The position numbers and the translations under genes are program-made. DNA of 64,000 nt from Cristatella mucedo (taxonomy: Eukaryota; Bryozoa; Phylactolaemata; Cristatellidae). Under the pieces are notes generated by a model. That model was not told the DNA's origin and ran no database searches. It worked only from the letters and a program-made list of their open reading frames with translations. This document shows, one piece after another, positions 10,169-20,779 of the stretch (positions within the stretch are counted from its first letter, which is position 1; each line of letters begins with the position of its first letter). The stretch lies in the NCBI GenBank assembly GCA_009760855.2, contig WPIO01000015.1, positions 635,001 through 699,000 on the forward strand. Direction: 5' to 3'.

Positions 10169-12300
10169 TCTCCGTCAGTAACTCCACAAAGTCATAAAGA
10201 CCATGTGGGTGTTACGCAGGAGAGTTTTGTATAGCGAACTCACAGCCTAAGCGGCTTTCGGTACGCATTCGGTAGCCAACAGACTTCGTCTCACGCAGCA
10301 AAGAGAAAGTGGGAAGCATAGCAGAGTTAGGAGAGCAGTTGAGGTAGTGAGTAGCATAGAAGTAGCAGTTCAGGACCGCTGAAAAAGATGTGCCATAGTC
10401 GGCAGTTGGAGAGTAGATGTCGTTGCGTAAGAATTGTGGAAGCGAGTTCCACAGTCTAGGACCTGCAGAGCTAAAGCTTCTGTCGCCAACTGTCTTTAAG
10501 CAGAGGAATGGGACAGCTAATTTATTGTCCACACAGGACCTGAGGGTGCGAACAGGCTGAAACTGATGCAGCAGTTCAGCTAGGTACGAAGGAGCCAAGC
10601 CGTGGCGGGCCTTGTGGGTCAGCGTAAGAACTTTGCTCTGTATCCTTTGCTCAACCGGCAACCATCCTAGCTCTTCCAGCAAAGGTGACACGTGCTCAAA
10701 CCGCTGGGACTTGAAGACCAGCCTTGCAGCCATATTCATAGTCCGCTGTAGAGGCATAATAGCTTTCTTTGGTAGCCCAGCCAAAAGGGAATTACAATAA
10801 TCAAGCCGAGACAGAACTAAAGAGCTAGTTAAATTTTTTACAAGCCACTGTGGGAGACAGCTTCTAATCTTGGATAGGGATCGGATGTGATGGCTAGCTG
10901 TAGAGGCAGTCTTCTGAATGAAGCTTTTGAAATTGAGGCAGCTGTCGAACACGACACCTAGATTACGAGCACGTGGTGAAGGTCGCACAATAGCATCACC
11001 TATTAGAACAGCAAAGCCTTTTAATCCAGCCACACGCTTAGGGTGTCCTATGAGAAGCAGTTCGGTTTTATCGTCATTTAATTTCAGGAAGTTTTCCGAC
11101 ATCCAAGATCAAATATCGGCAAGGCAAGCATTCAGTTTCTCAGTTGATGCAGCAGATTCCGACGGTTTAAATGACAAATACAACTGAGTATCGTCAGCAT
11201 AGACGTGATATCCTATTCCATGGGCCTTAATCATTTTCCCCAGAGGTTGCGTATAAATGGAGAACAGCAAGGGACCAAGTACAGACCCTTGAGGGACTCC
11301 ACAGGTGACCCTTCTCATGTCTGAGACCTGACCCCCACACGACCCGCATTGAACACGATCAGACAAGTATGATTTAAACCACGCCAGTGCTTCGTCTGCC
11401 AGACCGGTCGTTGTTCTCAATCGTTCGAGCAGGACTTCGTGATCAATGGTGTCGAAGGCAGCAGACAGATCTAGCAGAGCTAGGGCAGTGACATTCCCGT
11501 CGTCGTTGCCACGTAGAATGTCATTGTTAACATGGAGGAGAGCAGTTTCAGTAGAGTGCTGCCTCTTGAAACCTGATTGAAATGTTTCTGACATTCCATT
11601 ATTTTCAATATGTTCAACTAGCTGCTTAGCAACAATTTTTTCAAGAATCTTTGATAAGAATGGAAGGGAAACTGGACGATAGTTTGCTAGGACCTCTGTG
11701 TCTAATCCAGGCTTTTTAAGGATAGGTCTAACGATTGCCGATTTGAAGGACTTGGGGACGACCCCTTTTCCCAAAGAAGTATTAAAAGTCTTGGTTATGG
11801 CAGGGCTAAGTTGGTCTGCCAGTGAAGACCACAGAGATGAAGGTATAGGGTCTTCAGGAAACGAGCTCTTTTTGCTAGACCTTATTAAGGCAGCCACATC
11901 ACAGGCAGAAACATCAGAGAACCTTGTAAGAAAGGTCACAGGTTGAGGAACGGCGATTGCTTTGGTCGGAGGGGGCTTAATGGAGGCACGAATGTGCACA
12001 ATTTTTTCAGGAAAGAAGGCTGCAAACTTTTCGGCTGAGCCCTTAATATCAGGGGAGTCAGACCTGACAGCATTGGCCAGTAAATGGTTTACTGTATTAT
12101 AAATCTGTTTAGTGTCCGACTGGCAGGAGTTCAGTTTTCTAATGAAAAAAGAAGCCCTGGTTTTTTTAAGCTTTCGGGTGTAAACTCGAAGGAAGTCTTT
12201 AAAATTGACTAGGTCTGCCTCAGACCCCGATTTCTTGAAACATCTGTATGCATTCCGGCAATGTCACAAAGATTGTATCTTCTGAGAAAAGGGGTTATTG
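10165..12300 (-). mobile_element. LINE A (L2/CR1 group), the longest LINE in the window
   Basis: Minus-strand element ending in 'gtctttatgactttgtggag...gagata' plus a CA microsatellite. The coding part stays nearly open from about 12290 to 10212. Upstream of the first internal Met the frame is still open (lysine-rich stretch with FFIRKLNS), followed by the reverse transcriptase and a C-terminal domain. Two in-frame stops are seen, at 11109-11111 and near 12265. No endonuclease domain was recognised upstream of 12300, so the copy is probably 5'-truncated. Other LINE A copies: 22.87, 38.4, 39.9, 44.9 and 59.3 kb. Confidence 0.93.
10212..11999 (-). pseudogene. LINE A ORF2, reverse transcriptase with one nonsense codon
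   Basis: Two open stretches of 296 codons each (11999-11109 and 11102-10212) lie in the same frame, separated by a single TGA at 11109-11111 in the context DI*SWMSENFLKL. A related LINE B copy has arginine at that place (EIRTWMVANFLKLND), so the stop fits a CGA-to-TGA transition. Visible reverse transcriptase boxes in order: IVRPILKKPG, NYRPVSLPFLSKILEK, FQSGFKRQHSTETALL, ALLDLSAAFDTIDH, GVPQGSVLGPLLF, and the catalytic YHVYADDTQLYL, then FLKLNDDKTELL. The C-terminal part has LEELGWLPVEQRIQSK and LWNSLPQFLRND. This enzyme would copy LINE RNA at a nicked target. Apart from the stop it looks only lightly decayed. Confidence 0.92.
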
Positions 12301-13361
12301 AAGAAGTGTACGAAAATACTGCGTGGTACGCACCTGTGTGTCCATTATTGGTTAAAGTGATGTCTTTCAGCACCAGCGTCTTGTCCAGCAAATAGCCTCT
12401 AAACGAGGGTGTATCGGCAATAGTCGGGCGCTGCAGTATAACTGGTGACTGTTGAAGTCCTCGACAGCTAGGAACGATATTTCGCCACTGGTCAGGGCTA
12501 GGCAATTCTGTGAAACAAAAATTGAATGAGTTATCAATCTCAAAATGACCAAGCGGACTAGCTCTTGTCAGGTCGTGCCTTCTCGTGTCACATTTTTAGT
12601 CCACGGGCTAAGAGGCACGTTTTAAAAAGAGCCAAGTCCGTACTTTGGCCGAGTGAAAATGGAAAATGAGCGCCCAGAGGTAGTTCGTATTTGAAAATTT
12701 CCGATGACAGGTGGGAAAGGGAGGGAGGATTTCCGAACGGCTTGCAGCGCAGCATGCCGAGACATTTAGAATTCGTGCTCGTATGTGGCCTGAGGGCTTC
12801 GATGACGCTCTTCCTCGTCGCAATCTGCGGCATGCATCTCTGTCTCTTAAGTTCAAATGCAAATATCATAATCCCCAGCCCGTCCCTGTGCTAAGTTTTC
12901 TCTGGTAAGGGCGTGGTGACTGCTGGCACCGACGCTCGCCTCTAATTGACTGATGTTGGTACCCACCCCTCAAAATGTGTCCGGTTTGATTGTTTGCTTT
13001 AGATATTGCTTATAATTGTCGTAGGTCGCTTTGAATTTCGCGTGTGAACGCTGTCTGTTACATGAATTTGCACACGTGTCGTTATCTTTGGGGAGCTCAT
13101 TGCCGAATCGAGCAGCCATGCAAAACGTGCGGGTAAGAGTCGTGCAAATAAAACGGGGAGACTGAGCGTCAGAAAAAACAGACAAGAATACTGATTGGCA
13201 GACGAAGTGCTTTGGTCGCTGTGGAACCAGACCGGCTGCTTTTCGTCTTTATGCATGGCAGCCAAGCTCTGGCAAGTGCGTACCTCCATCATTCCGGAAA
13301 GACCGCGGGTCTGCAACGTAGACAAATTAAACGATTGGTCTGCTTTTCGTAACGTACTTAC
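12300..13361. other. No confidently recognised gene
   Basis: Several overlapping open frames of 60-110 codons occur on both strands (for example 12588-12869 and 12999-13325 on the minus strand). None shows a motif I recognise, so they are left unassigned. Confidence 0.4.
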
Positions 13362-13545
13362 GAAATAATTTTACCGCCAATAACTAGAAAAACGACACTC
13401 GCAGCGTCCCGCAAGCTCAGTATAAGCAGTTTATTGAGCTCATCATTTAACGAAACGAACCTGAAGCCAATGCGACTGCCAAGCAGCAGACCAATGCAAG
13501 CGTTGTTTTGATCATCGACCCGGTGAAGGAATTTCGAGAAGGCAT
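13362..13545 (-). CDS. Candidate internal exon, faintly SLC1-like
   Basis: The minus strand has an acceptor TTTTGCAG before 13545 and a strong donor GTAAGTA after 13362, bounding a 184-bp open segment (phase 2 in, phase 2 out). It translates to about 60 residues with hydrophobic stretches IGLLLGSRIGF and ASVVFLVIGGKI. Spacing and the final GGKI loosely recall the FLVAGKI segment of SLC1 glutamate/neutral amino-acid transporters, but the conserved WYAP is not kept. A real exon of a host gene, a pseudogene remnant or chance are all possible; no neighbouring exons were found. Confidence 0.2.
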
Positions 13546-13802
13546 CTGCAAAAGACATTTCTTCCTGATTTAGGTTCAAAATCTTGTTAATCTTCCATTA
13601 GACAATGACAAGACGTATACCTTCATTCCGATCAAAATTGCTACGAGGAAAATAATTACTCTTTCAATCGTAATTAGAGCTTTATGTGCAGCTGGACAAT
13701 TTAGTTTTCTAATTATGTTGCTTAATGATAGGGCAATGTCACTAAGCAGCCGGATCTCCGGATGCTGTTTATATCAATGTAGCAGATGCTGGGATATAAA
13801 TA

Positions 13803-13889
13803 CATACACATATATATATATATATATCTCTTTTTCTCGATATATATATATACCTTTTTCTCGATATATATATATATATCGAGAAAAAG
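13803..13889. repeat. (TA)n with 36-bp perfect palindrome
   Basis: Contains TA runs and two copies of 'ctttttctcga'. Positions 13854-13889 form a perfect 36-bp palindrome: 9-bp arms CTTTTTCTC / GAGAAAAAG around an 18-bp GATATA...TATATC core. It can extrude as a cruciform. Confidence 0.95.
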
Positions 13890-13904
13890 ATTTTTAACTA
13901 GTAT

Positions 13905-13991
13905 ATAATAATAATAATAATAATAATGCACTTGATAAAGCGCCCTCAGATAACTTAATCTCTTTCTAGGCGCTTTACATTTGCTGCAAAG
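13905..13991 (-). mobile_element. LINE B tail-only insertion
   Basis: An AATAAT microsatellite followed by the reverse complement of the family stem-loop and 'ttgctgcaaag' only. It is a 5'-truncated insertion of under 100 bp. Confidence 0.85.
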
Positions 13992-14019
13992 GTATATATC
14001 TATATATATATACATTAGC

Positions 14020-14440
14020 CGGCGGTGCCCTGTCCTGCCGGGGCAGAGCGTGCTACCCTGGCCTCCTGGTTCAGGAATAGGAACCACACGGCTTCCGAGC
14101 CGTAATGGCGTGGGAGACTCAGTGCCGCCTTAAAGCCGTCCTTTCCGAGCGAGGGATGCCGAGTCCGGCCAAGCGAGCTTCATTGTTTGGCTACCAGCTG
14201 CCGAGAGCCCCGACCACGAAGGGCCTCACCGCTGCCGACCGGTAGCCAGCGATCAGTAAAGACCGGGCAATGGCTGCATATTTATCGGTTGTGTTCCGGG
14301 CCGCCATAATCAGACCACCCTCGCTGCTGTCGAATGGCACCGTCACATCCAGAATTAATAAATCAGTGCCGTTGTCGATGATCAAGTCCGGCTTGAGAGC
14401 CAGACCACTGGCAAGCGGGAGGGTGCGGTCTGCCGACATC
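14020..14440 (-). pseudogene. C-terminal restriction-like endonuclease remnant of an R2/NeSL-type LINE
   Basis: The minus-strand frame 14439-14191 reads LKPDLIID, then LLILDVTVPFD, then DKYAAIARSLL, then FVVGALGSW. These are the successive blocks of the C-terminal PD-(D/E)XK-like endonuclease of site-specific non-LTR retrotransposons (R2, NeSL and relatives). The PD...D.T spacing preserves the catalytic acidic residues. After a TAG stop the same frame continues with PNNEARLAGLGIPRS, the expected next block, before more stops. Only this end survives; no reverse transcriptase of this class was seen. It differs in enzyme class from LINE A and LINE B. Confidence 0.8.
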
Positions 14441-14449
14441 TAGTTGAGC

Positions 14450-15700
14450 GCGGTGGATGTATAAATAGTTATTTATATTAGGATTAATGTTGATGGATGG
14501 TTACATGCACCCAATACGTGCTGCCTGTTTATTTATTTACGTAAGGATACATACTGATTTATAAAGTGGAGTAAGTTAATCTTACCGATCGGGTCATTTT
14601 CCCTCACTGCACTTAACTGTACCTGTGCTCTTGGCGGCGATGGCAGTGAAATCGTTTGAACAAACAATGGGACTACTTGCAATTGCGTGGTACCTTCTAG
14701 CTTAAGTAGATGACGTCGAAAAAAATCTAGTTCTCCTAGGGTCTCATACAAACGCCATTATTGTAATAGTTATCGTTATTATTATTACGGTTTGAGATCA
14801 GGATTCTGTCACGCTGCCGAAAGTGGGCCATTTTTCTGACAACGGCTAATAGCTGCTCAAATAGCGTAAGCTTAAGCTTTTTTCTGGTGAGCATTGTTGA
14901 CATATTCCCGGCAATGAACGATAGAACGGTTACTATAATCGGTTCATTGATCGTAGCTTTTGCACTGTCGCCTTGACGACGATGCGTGCATTTGTATTAC
15001 TCCATGATTTGGCAAGATAAGGTGCTGGAAAATTCTCTGCAGTCGCTTCAAAACTTCAGCTTCACAAACAAATTTTCTCGCTCCAATTTCAGAGCACTTC
15101 TTCGTGCTGCTATTTCCATTCGTATCACATGTTTGCCTGCACACGTAGCTCTGCTACGTCCCAGATAAATGTCCTGCGACATTGAAGAACATACAGCATG
15201 ACTAAAGATTGCATGTGACCTCAAAGCCAAAGCCCTAGATGCGCTGCTCTTCAAAATGACAGAAGTCAAACAAGATTTCTATTACAATCTTTGCAGTCAA
15301 TAAGAAAACGAAGATTAACTATTGCACGTTGCTTCATTGGGTTCTTTTTCAGATTATTACTGAATGGCAAATAAATAGCAGTGCATGACAAAGTGCTGGC
15401 TATGTCTAGAAGCGGCCTGTCACTTCAGGCCACCATTTTACAAATGACGACTGTAAGATTAGTATAAACCTGAAGATACGCACTCGACGAATAAGCATGA
15501 TTGTTTCAGTCACAAAGAGCTAACTTTGAGAGACGACACAGCTGCACGCCGACACAATCTGAAACGAATGGCGTCAAGATGAAACGCAAGATCGATGCAG
15601 ACGCTTTTGGGCTAGTAGTAGGCTGAGATTTTTTAGTCACGCCAAAGTAGACAACGCATAATATACCACGGTTAGACAGACAGCAGTCTAGTCTGCCAAG
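14450..15700. other. No recognisable gene
   Basis: AT-rich in places; short open frames only; no LINE motifs recognised. Confidence 0.4.
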
Positions 15701-15958
15701 CTCACTGGAACTTGCCTCGGTCAGCCGCATGATCTTCTCAGCACAGACTAATTTCGCCGGTTGGAAAACAGCACGCTGGTCGTTGACCCGACTGCTGACA
15801 TTTCCCGCGAGCTCGGCCTTTATTCACTCTCAGCCCCTTTACCGAGGCGGATCTGACGCTTGCTTCAGCCAATCCTCTCACGTGTGGAATGGCCCTCACA
15901 CGTGTATCGCCAGCTTCGCAAAGCTTTACCCGGAATCTTTTTATTTGCAATCAAATAT

Positions 15959-16132
15959 ATGAGTGGGCGAGCGAACCGTAGCGGCCAAGCGGCCGCGGTA
16001 GCTGCAGGAATCTCTGTTGTCGCATCTTTCCTGTTGCTATCATTGGTGTGCTCGGACGACGAAATACGGGCAACAGACTCGATTTCATGGAACTCTTCTA
16101 GGATTCATCATTCACCAGCTTCTCTGCCTTAA
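15959..16132 (+). CDS. Small open frame with an N-terminal hydrophobic segment
   Basis: ATG-initiated frame of 57 codons beginning MSGRANRSG with the hydrophobic run AAAVAAGISVVASFLLLSLV, like a signal peptide or signal anchor. A potential donor (GTGTGC) follows the hydrophobic run, so it might be a first exon. The upstream 200 bp contains two CACGTGT E-box-like sites. No homologue recognised; it may be chance. Confidence 0.2.
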   Translation: MSGRANRSGQAAAVAAGISVVASFLLLSLVCSDDEIRATDSISWNSSRIHHSPASLP

Positions 16133-16199
16133 TTTTGTAGAGGTGTTCCAAACGGAAGTGCTCTAGACAGCAGTAATTCGGAAAGGAATATTGGGTGCT

Positions 16200-16825
16200 G
16201 TTATAAGTGGATATAATTTTGCCTCTAAGGCTCTCAAAGAAATCTGCAAGCGTCACTCGCCACGGGGGCGGGAGGCTATGTCAAGTTTCATCGCTAGGCA
16301 ATAGTAAGCCGTGATACTTACATAGCTATATATTTTTTATAAAGAAAAATGGATATTTATAAAGACCCGTGCATCTTGTATTCCTGTCATTTTCAGCTTC
16401 AAAGGGGTATCATGAACTGTAGTCAGAGGGAGAATAAAATTCTTAATGGCTCCTACAACTGTGAAGGTGGGCTTAGCGCAAGAACTCGGCTTGTGAGGGC
16501 CGAACAACAAGTTATTACGGTGGAACAAAATAGTTGTATGGCATCTGCAAATTTTACGGGATGAATTTACTGAACATTCAAAATAATAGGCTGCATGCAA
16601 CCCGTCAGAGAAAGTAGCCTGCTCTGATACCAGAGCAATTGAGCTGCCCATAACTCCATGGAATTCCAAAATGCTAAAATTAGTTTTCCATTTTTTATCA
16701 ACGTGTATTTACTACATATCTGCAAAGTTTAACAGTATTTTATAGCCGTGTGGATAAAAAATAACTGCGAACATCCAGCGAACTAGTGAACATACATCAG
16801 TATTCTTAGCTATACATTCATCAAT
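16200..16825. other. No recognisable gene
   Basis: Short open frames only; no family motif seen. Confidence 0.4.
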
Positions 16826-16828
16826 ATA

Positions 16829-16935
16829 GGGGGAATGTCCTACCGGGGGGGGGGGATCCAGGGGAAATGTCTTAGGGTCTAGCAGGGGACTAATGTCATA
16901 GGGGAAACATCCGGCGGGAAATGTCCCTACAACCA
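16829..16935 (+). repeat. Degenerate short tandem array of GGGGAAATGTC-like units
   Basis: Five imperfect occurrences of a 'ggggaaatgtc' core spaced about 15-30 bp apart, with an 11-bp G run between the first and second. Confidence 0.6.
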
Positions 16936-17640
16936 TAAAGCTGGCGGCGGCAGATATTTATTAATCTAATTTGTAATTGAACCCTCTTGTCACCGTAAAG
17001 TTTTTCCATCTGCAATAAATTTAAACTGAGACGCACACAATTTCGGCAAGCCACATTATAAACGCCTAAATTACTCACGATTCCTGAATTGCAACAGCTA
17101 GCAAACGGTTTTACGATAATTGGTTGTGACGTGCCATTACAGCCTAGGTCATGTCGCTGGCAGAGAGTTGAACTATGTTAAGCTCTAGACGTTGCTGCTT
17201 GGCGAGAGCTGAGCCTGAGGCGTTGGGGCGGTTTGGCAGTGCAGTATGCAGCTCTTGACAGCGTACGCGAGTTGTAGGCCACTGCTGATGCTAGATAAAG
17301 GTTGGTTGATTAAACAACCTCATCATCAAAGACGGGAGTCTGAAACCCTTCGTCGCTGGCGAATAAACGTCTCTACGCTCTGAATGTGGGATTGTTATTT
17401 AAATGCTGGCTTGCTAAAGCGTCAAAACTAAGAATAATAATCATTGTTCACGATTTTTTAACTGTGAGTTCAAAACCGACTATGCAAAAGCCGCATAACA
17501 GCCGCTGCCAAGCGATAGGCGGTGAGTTGCGTTTCCGGAGTTGACTTTAGCATTTAAGCTGATTTTTTTAGTTCTAGTCCACTGAGCTATTGATGTATGT
17601 CATGGCCGCAGTTGAACGTCGAAAACCTTCTACGCATTAA
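16936..17640. other. No recognisable gene
   Basis: No open frame over about 60 codons with any recognisable motif and no LINE sequence seen. Confidence 0.4.
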
Positions 17641-17649
17641 AATGACCTT

Positions 17650-17860
17650 GAGGACCAGGGATCACTAGTACTCGTCGCGCGTAAGGCTAAGACTAGCACC
17701 ATACGAGTTCTGTATCTGCGGCCTAGTTCTGTCCGGAAGTTGAAGAAAGAAATTGCGTTTGTAACGCTTATGTTACGGGCGCTATTTATTGATGCCGTGT
17801 CCCGCCACTGTTATCCCTATTGTGTGCATTGGTGCTGCACTTACAAGTCGCTATACGCGG
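17650..17860 (+). repeat. Dispersed repeat R, diverged copy
   Basis: Matches blocks of 2590-2720 ('cgtcgcgcg', 'gactagcacc', 'ctgcggcctag', 'tccgg.agttgaag', 'gcgtttgtaacg') and then 'gcattggtgctgcacttacaagt', which lies upstream of those blocks in the 2.5-kb copy. The different order suggests a tandem or rearranged unit. It directly adjoins the LINE B tail. Confidence 0.45.
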
Positions 17861-17884
17861 ATTGAAGTTTCGGAGGACGCTATT

Positions 17885-18607
17885 TGTCGCATATCGATAA
17901 TAGCAATAGCAATAATGCGCTTGATAAAGCAACCTCGGAGAACTCAATCTCTTTCCAGAAGCTTTACGTTTGCTTAAAAGGAAAACATGGTCGAATGGTG
18001 AGGGTATCATGCTTGATAAGCAACTTGAATAACATGGTTAGGGTGACATGCACAGGGTCAGCATGCAAGCGTAGTTAGTGGCAGTATGCACAGTGTCAGT
18101 ACGCATAAGCACATAAAGGAAGAATCACACGAACCCACTAGATGCTGTAATAAAGAGGTGCGTTTTTAAGTTCTTTCTAAATGAGGTCAAGTCAGGGATG
18201 TCGTGATGCAAGTCGGAAATGAGTTCCACGCTTTGGGAGCATTTGAACTAAATGCACGGTCTAGAAAGGAATTTGAGGTTTGTACCAGGTTTATGTAAAC
18301 AGATTTCAAAAAGCGGGTGGTGCGATGCTTTGCCTGGTGGGGGAGTAGATCTGGTAAGTAGGTTGGAACCTAAGAATGGAGGGACCTAAAAGTGAGCGAA
18401 ATTCTTTGGAGTCGATTAGTCGCTTGACTGGGAGCCAGTGCAGGTCGGCGTGAAGTGGCGCGAAATGGCAACTGAGACGCTCACAACAGACAAGCCTAGC
18501 TGCAGAGTTGAGCACCAGCTGTAAGCACCTCATTGCACATGCCAGTAGGCCAACAAGTAGTGAGTTACAAAAGTAAAGACGGGATGCCACAAATGTATGG
18601 ACCAACT
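17885..18607 (-). mobile_element. LINE B, 5'-truncated, abutting the 2-kb duplication
   Basis: 3' tail at left (stem-loop remnant near 17925-17965), 3' UTR repeats, then C-terminal coding sequence (LVHTFVASRLYFCNSLL, LVLNSAARLVCCERLSCH, LHWLPVKRLIDSK). Its 5' end coincides within a few bases with the left boundary of the duplicated segment at 18607. Confidence 0.9.
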
Positions 18608-20653
18608 TATCGTTGGGCTGCGGAGCGCCTCCCCCTCTCCTTACCTCTACTTCCCGAAACAATGCTGCTGCTGCTGCTGTAGCCACTGACGTCGGCGTCG
18701 AGCTATGGTCTCTAAAGGGTCGCGTCTGACTGGCTCCACACGTACGAGGCCTCCATGGACGGCAATCCCTCTCCTCGGCCACGGAGCAAATTGCTAGTGC
18801 TTTGGTCTTCTATTTGTTGCTTTGACATTATCCAATGACAGTCACATTCGCATGCTTACCGATCGCCGGGAGCGCACACCGTTTTGAATCTTAAACGGAC
18901 AATCTCGGCCTAAAAGCATCGTGGCGACACCAGCACCGGCCATGGCTGGCCTGGGCACCTGGCCCTGGTGCTGCAGTGATTTTAAGACAAGTAGACATGA
19001 TGCAGGAAAGGCTAAGGGAGTCTCATACAAAATCATGACAATTCTTCAGCTCCCCCTTGGTTACAAAAAGCCATATCCAAGTTCAGCAACTGGCCGCGCC
19101 TGATTCGAATGCAATTCTAGTCACAACGAGATTGAATATACTCTGTGAGCGTTGAATTTCTCGAAAAAGGCACCGATACAGTATAGAAACCCACGAACAA
19201 GTACAGGTTTAGTATAAGCCTGACCTATCACAATGCAGCCACTATTCGACTAGCTCGTGGTCTTCGAACGTGTATGCACACTCACGTTTCGAGCGAAGGC
19301 TGTATTGGTGATGAAATTTGTTTGCAGCTAAACTCTTTTGAGCTAGCTTCGCCATCTCGTGGCACTTGTTGACACGTTCAGAACTCGTAATTCTTTTGCA
19401 TAACGAAGGACTGATAAATGAGCACTAACCTGACACCCCCAGACAAGTTGGACTACTAACATTTTTAACGGCTAGAAAACACTAGCGGTTGCCTAAATAT
19501 ATCTTCTAGCAACTGGGTATGTCGCATGCCATATTTTAGATTGCATGGCGGCTGGACATCGGATCTAATAGTTAGTCAGCAGTACTTTCGGCTTTGATGA
19601 GCGTGCTACGATCTGTCTGGGCCTGTTCAGATGTGGCTATATATCTATTTCTGTCGAATAGACCGCTCTACGCAGGCTATGTGGACAAAGAATAATAGAG
19701 CCTACGTGCTTTCGATTGCTACCGCTCTCTGCTACAGGAAGCATGCAGTGTGGGTACTGGCACAGGAGTGGCTTCCAGGGCTGCGATGCACCGTGCTCTC
19801 CGACGTGCCAGCTTCATTTCGTATTAGAAGCGTGCCGCCCACAACGACTGGCGATGCCTGGGCGGTAAAGGACCTTAGTTCGGCAAAGCTTGCTAAATGG
19901 TATTCCTTCCACTGGCCACTACGGTTTAAGGACGACTCTGTTGTAACTACGGCTCGAGCTAAACCAGCCGAATTATGAGGATTAGCTGTTATTCGTGATA
20001 GTGAGATTATGTGGCGTTTTATCGCCGAGGCAGTATACAAGACAGGCGCCCAGAGAGAGAGGTTAGTCGGGATTCAAGACTCAAGGTATTGGCATTGGAG
20101 CTGAAGTGAGCTCTTGGCCACACAGTCGTAGGTGTACGTCATTGCCGCTATTAAACGCCGACAATCATCCGCTGCTGTTAAATAGACTTTTCTGCATTAT
20201 GGATATGGACTTGATATGCCAAGGTATGAACGCTCGTCGTCGCTTCCGTGTTTCTGCTACTATCGGCAAACTTGCATGCATTGGTGCAGCACTTACAAGT
20301 AACTAGCCGCGCTACCAGGTTCGAGCGTCGCTGGTATTCGTCGCGCGCTGGCTGAGACTAGCGCCGCTTGGAGCTCTGTGTTTGTGGCCTATTTTTTATC
20401 GGACGTGGAAGCCGCACATCACGTTTGTAACAGCATTTAGCGAAGCGCTGAACCGCCCGAGGAAAGCCGTAAGGCACATTAGACTCCAGCGAGCGGCGCT
20501 TCAGCCCCTGCGACATTCGGTCAGTTCAGACAAGGAAGAGGTCCGATTCCACTTTCGGTGTAACCGCTGACGCAGCGACGCAGCTACTGACCTTGAAGAA
20601 GACTCCAACCACAGCCAGAGCTGACGAATCGTTTTTTGCTTCCTTTGCCTCGT
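18607..20653 (+). repeat. 2-kb duplicated segment, right copy
   Basis: Near-identical partner of 865-2913, with two fewer CTG units at 18664-18680. Left edge is the LINE B 5' end; right edge is after 'cctcgt' at about 20653. A 115-codon open frame at 19631-19978 survives here but is stopped in the other copy, so it is unlikely to be functional. Includes the second R repeat (about 20276-20455). Confidence 0.9.
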
Positions 20654-20779
20654 ACTAGCCGTTACATGAATTTATTGCTACTTATCATGGGCTAACTAGG
20701 GACAAGTTAAATCGACCCAGTAAATACTGTGGGGAACAAATGCATCTTTAGCTTCTTTTTAACTGTCGTAGAGCCAGCA

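Noticed and set aside
16829-16935. CRISPR-like array
   Set aside because: Irregular spacing, degenerate units, eukaryotic context. The tandem repeats at 8.85 and 35.79 kb are also not CRISPR.
19631-19978. 115-codon open frame in the right duplicate
   Set aside because: Stopped in the near-identical left copy; no motif.
865-20653. The two 2-kb copies as LTRs of one giant element
   Set aside because: No TG...CA ends, primer site or pol between them; the 15.7 kb in between is a mixture of unrelated LINE copies.
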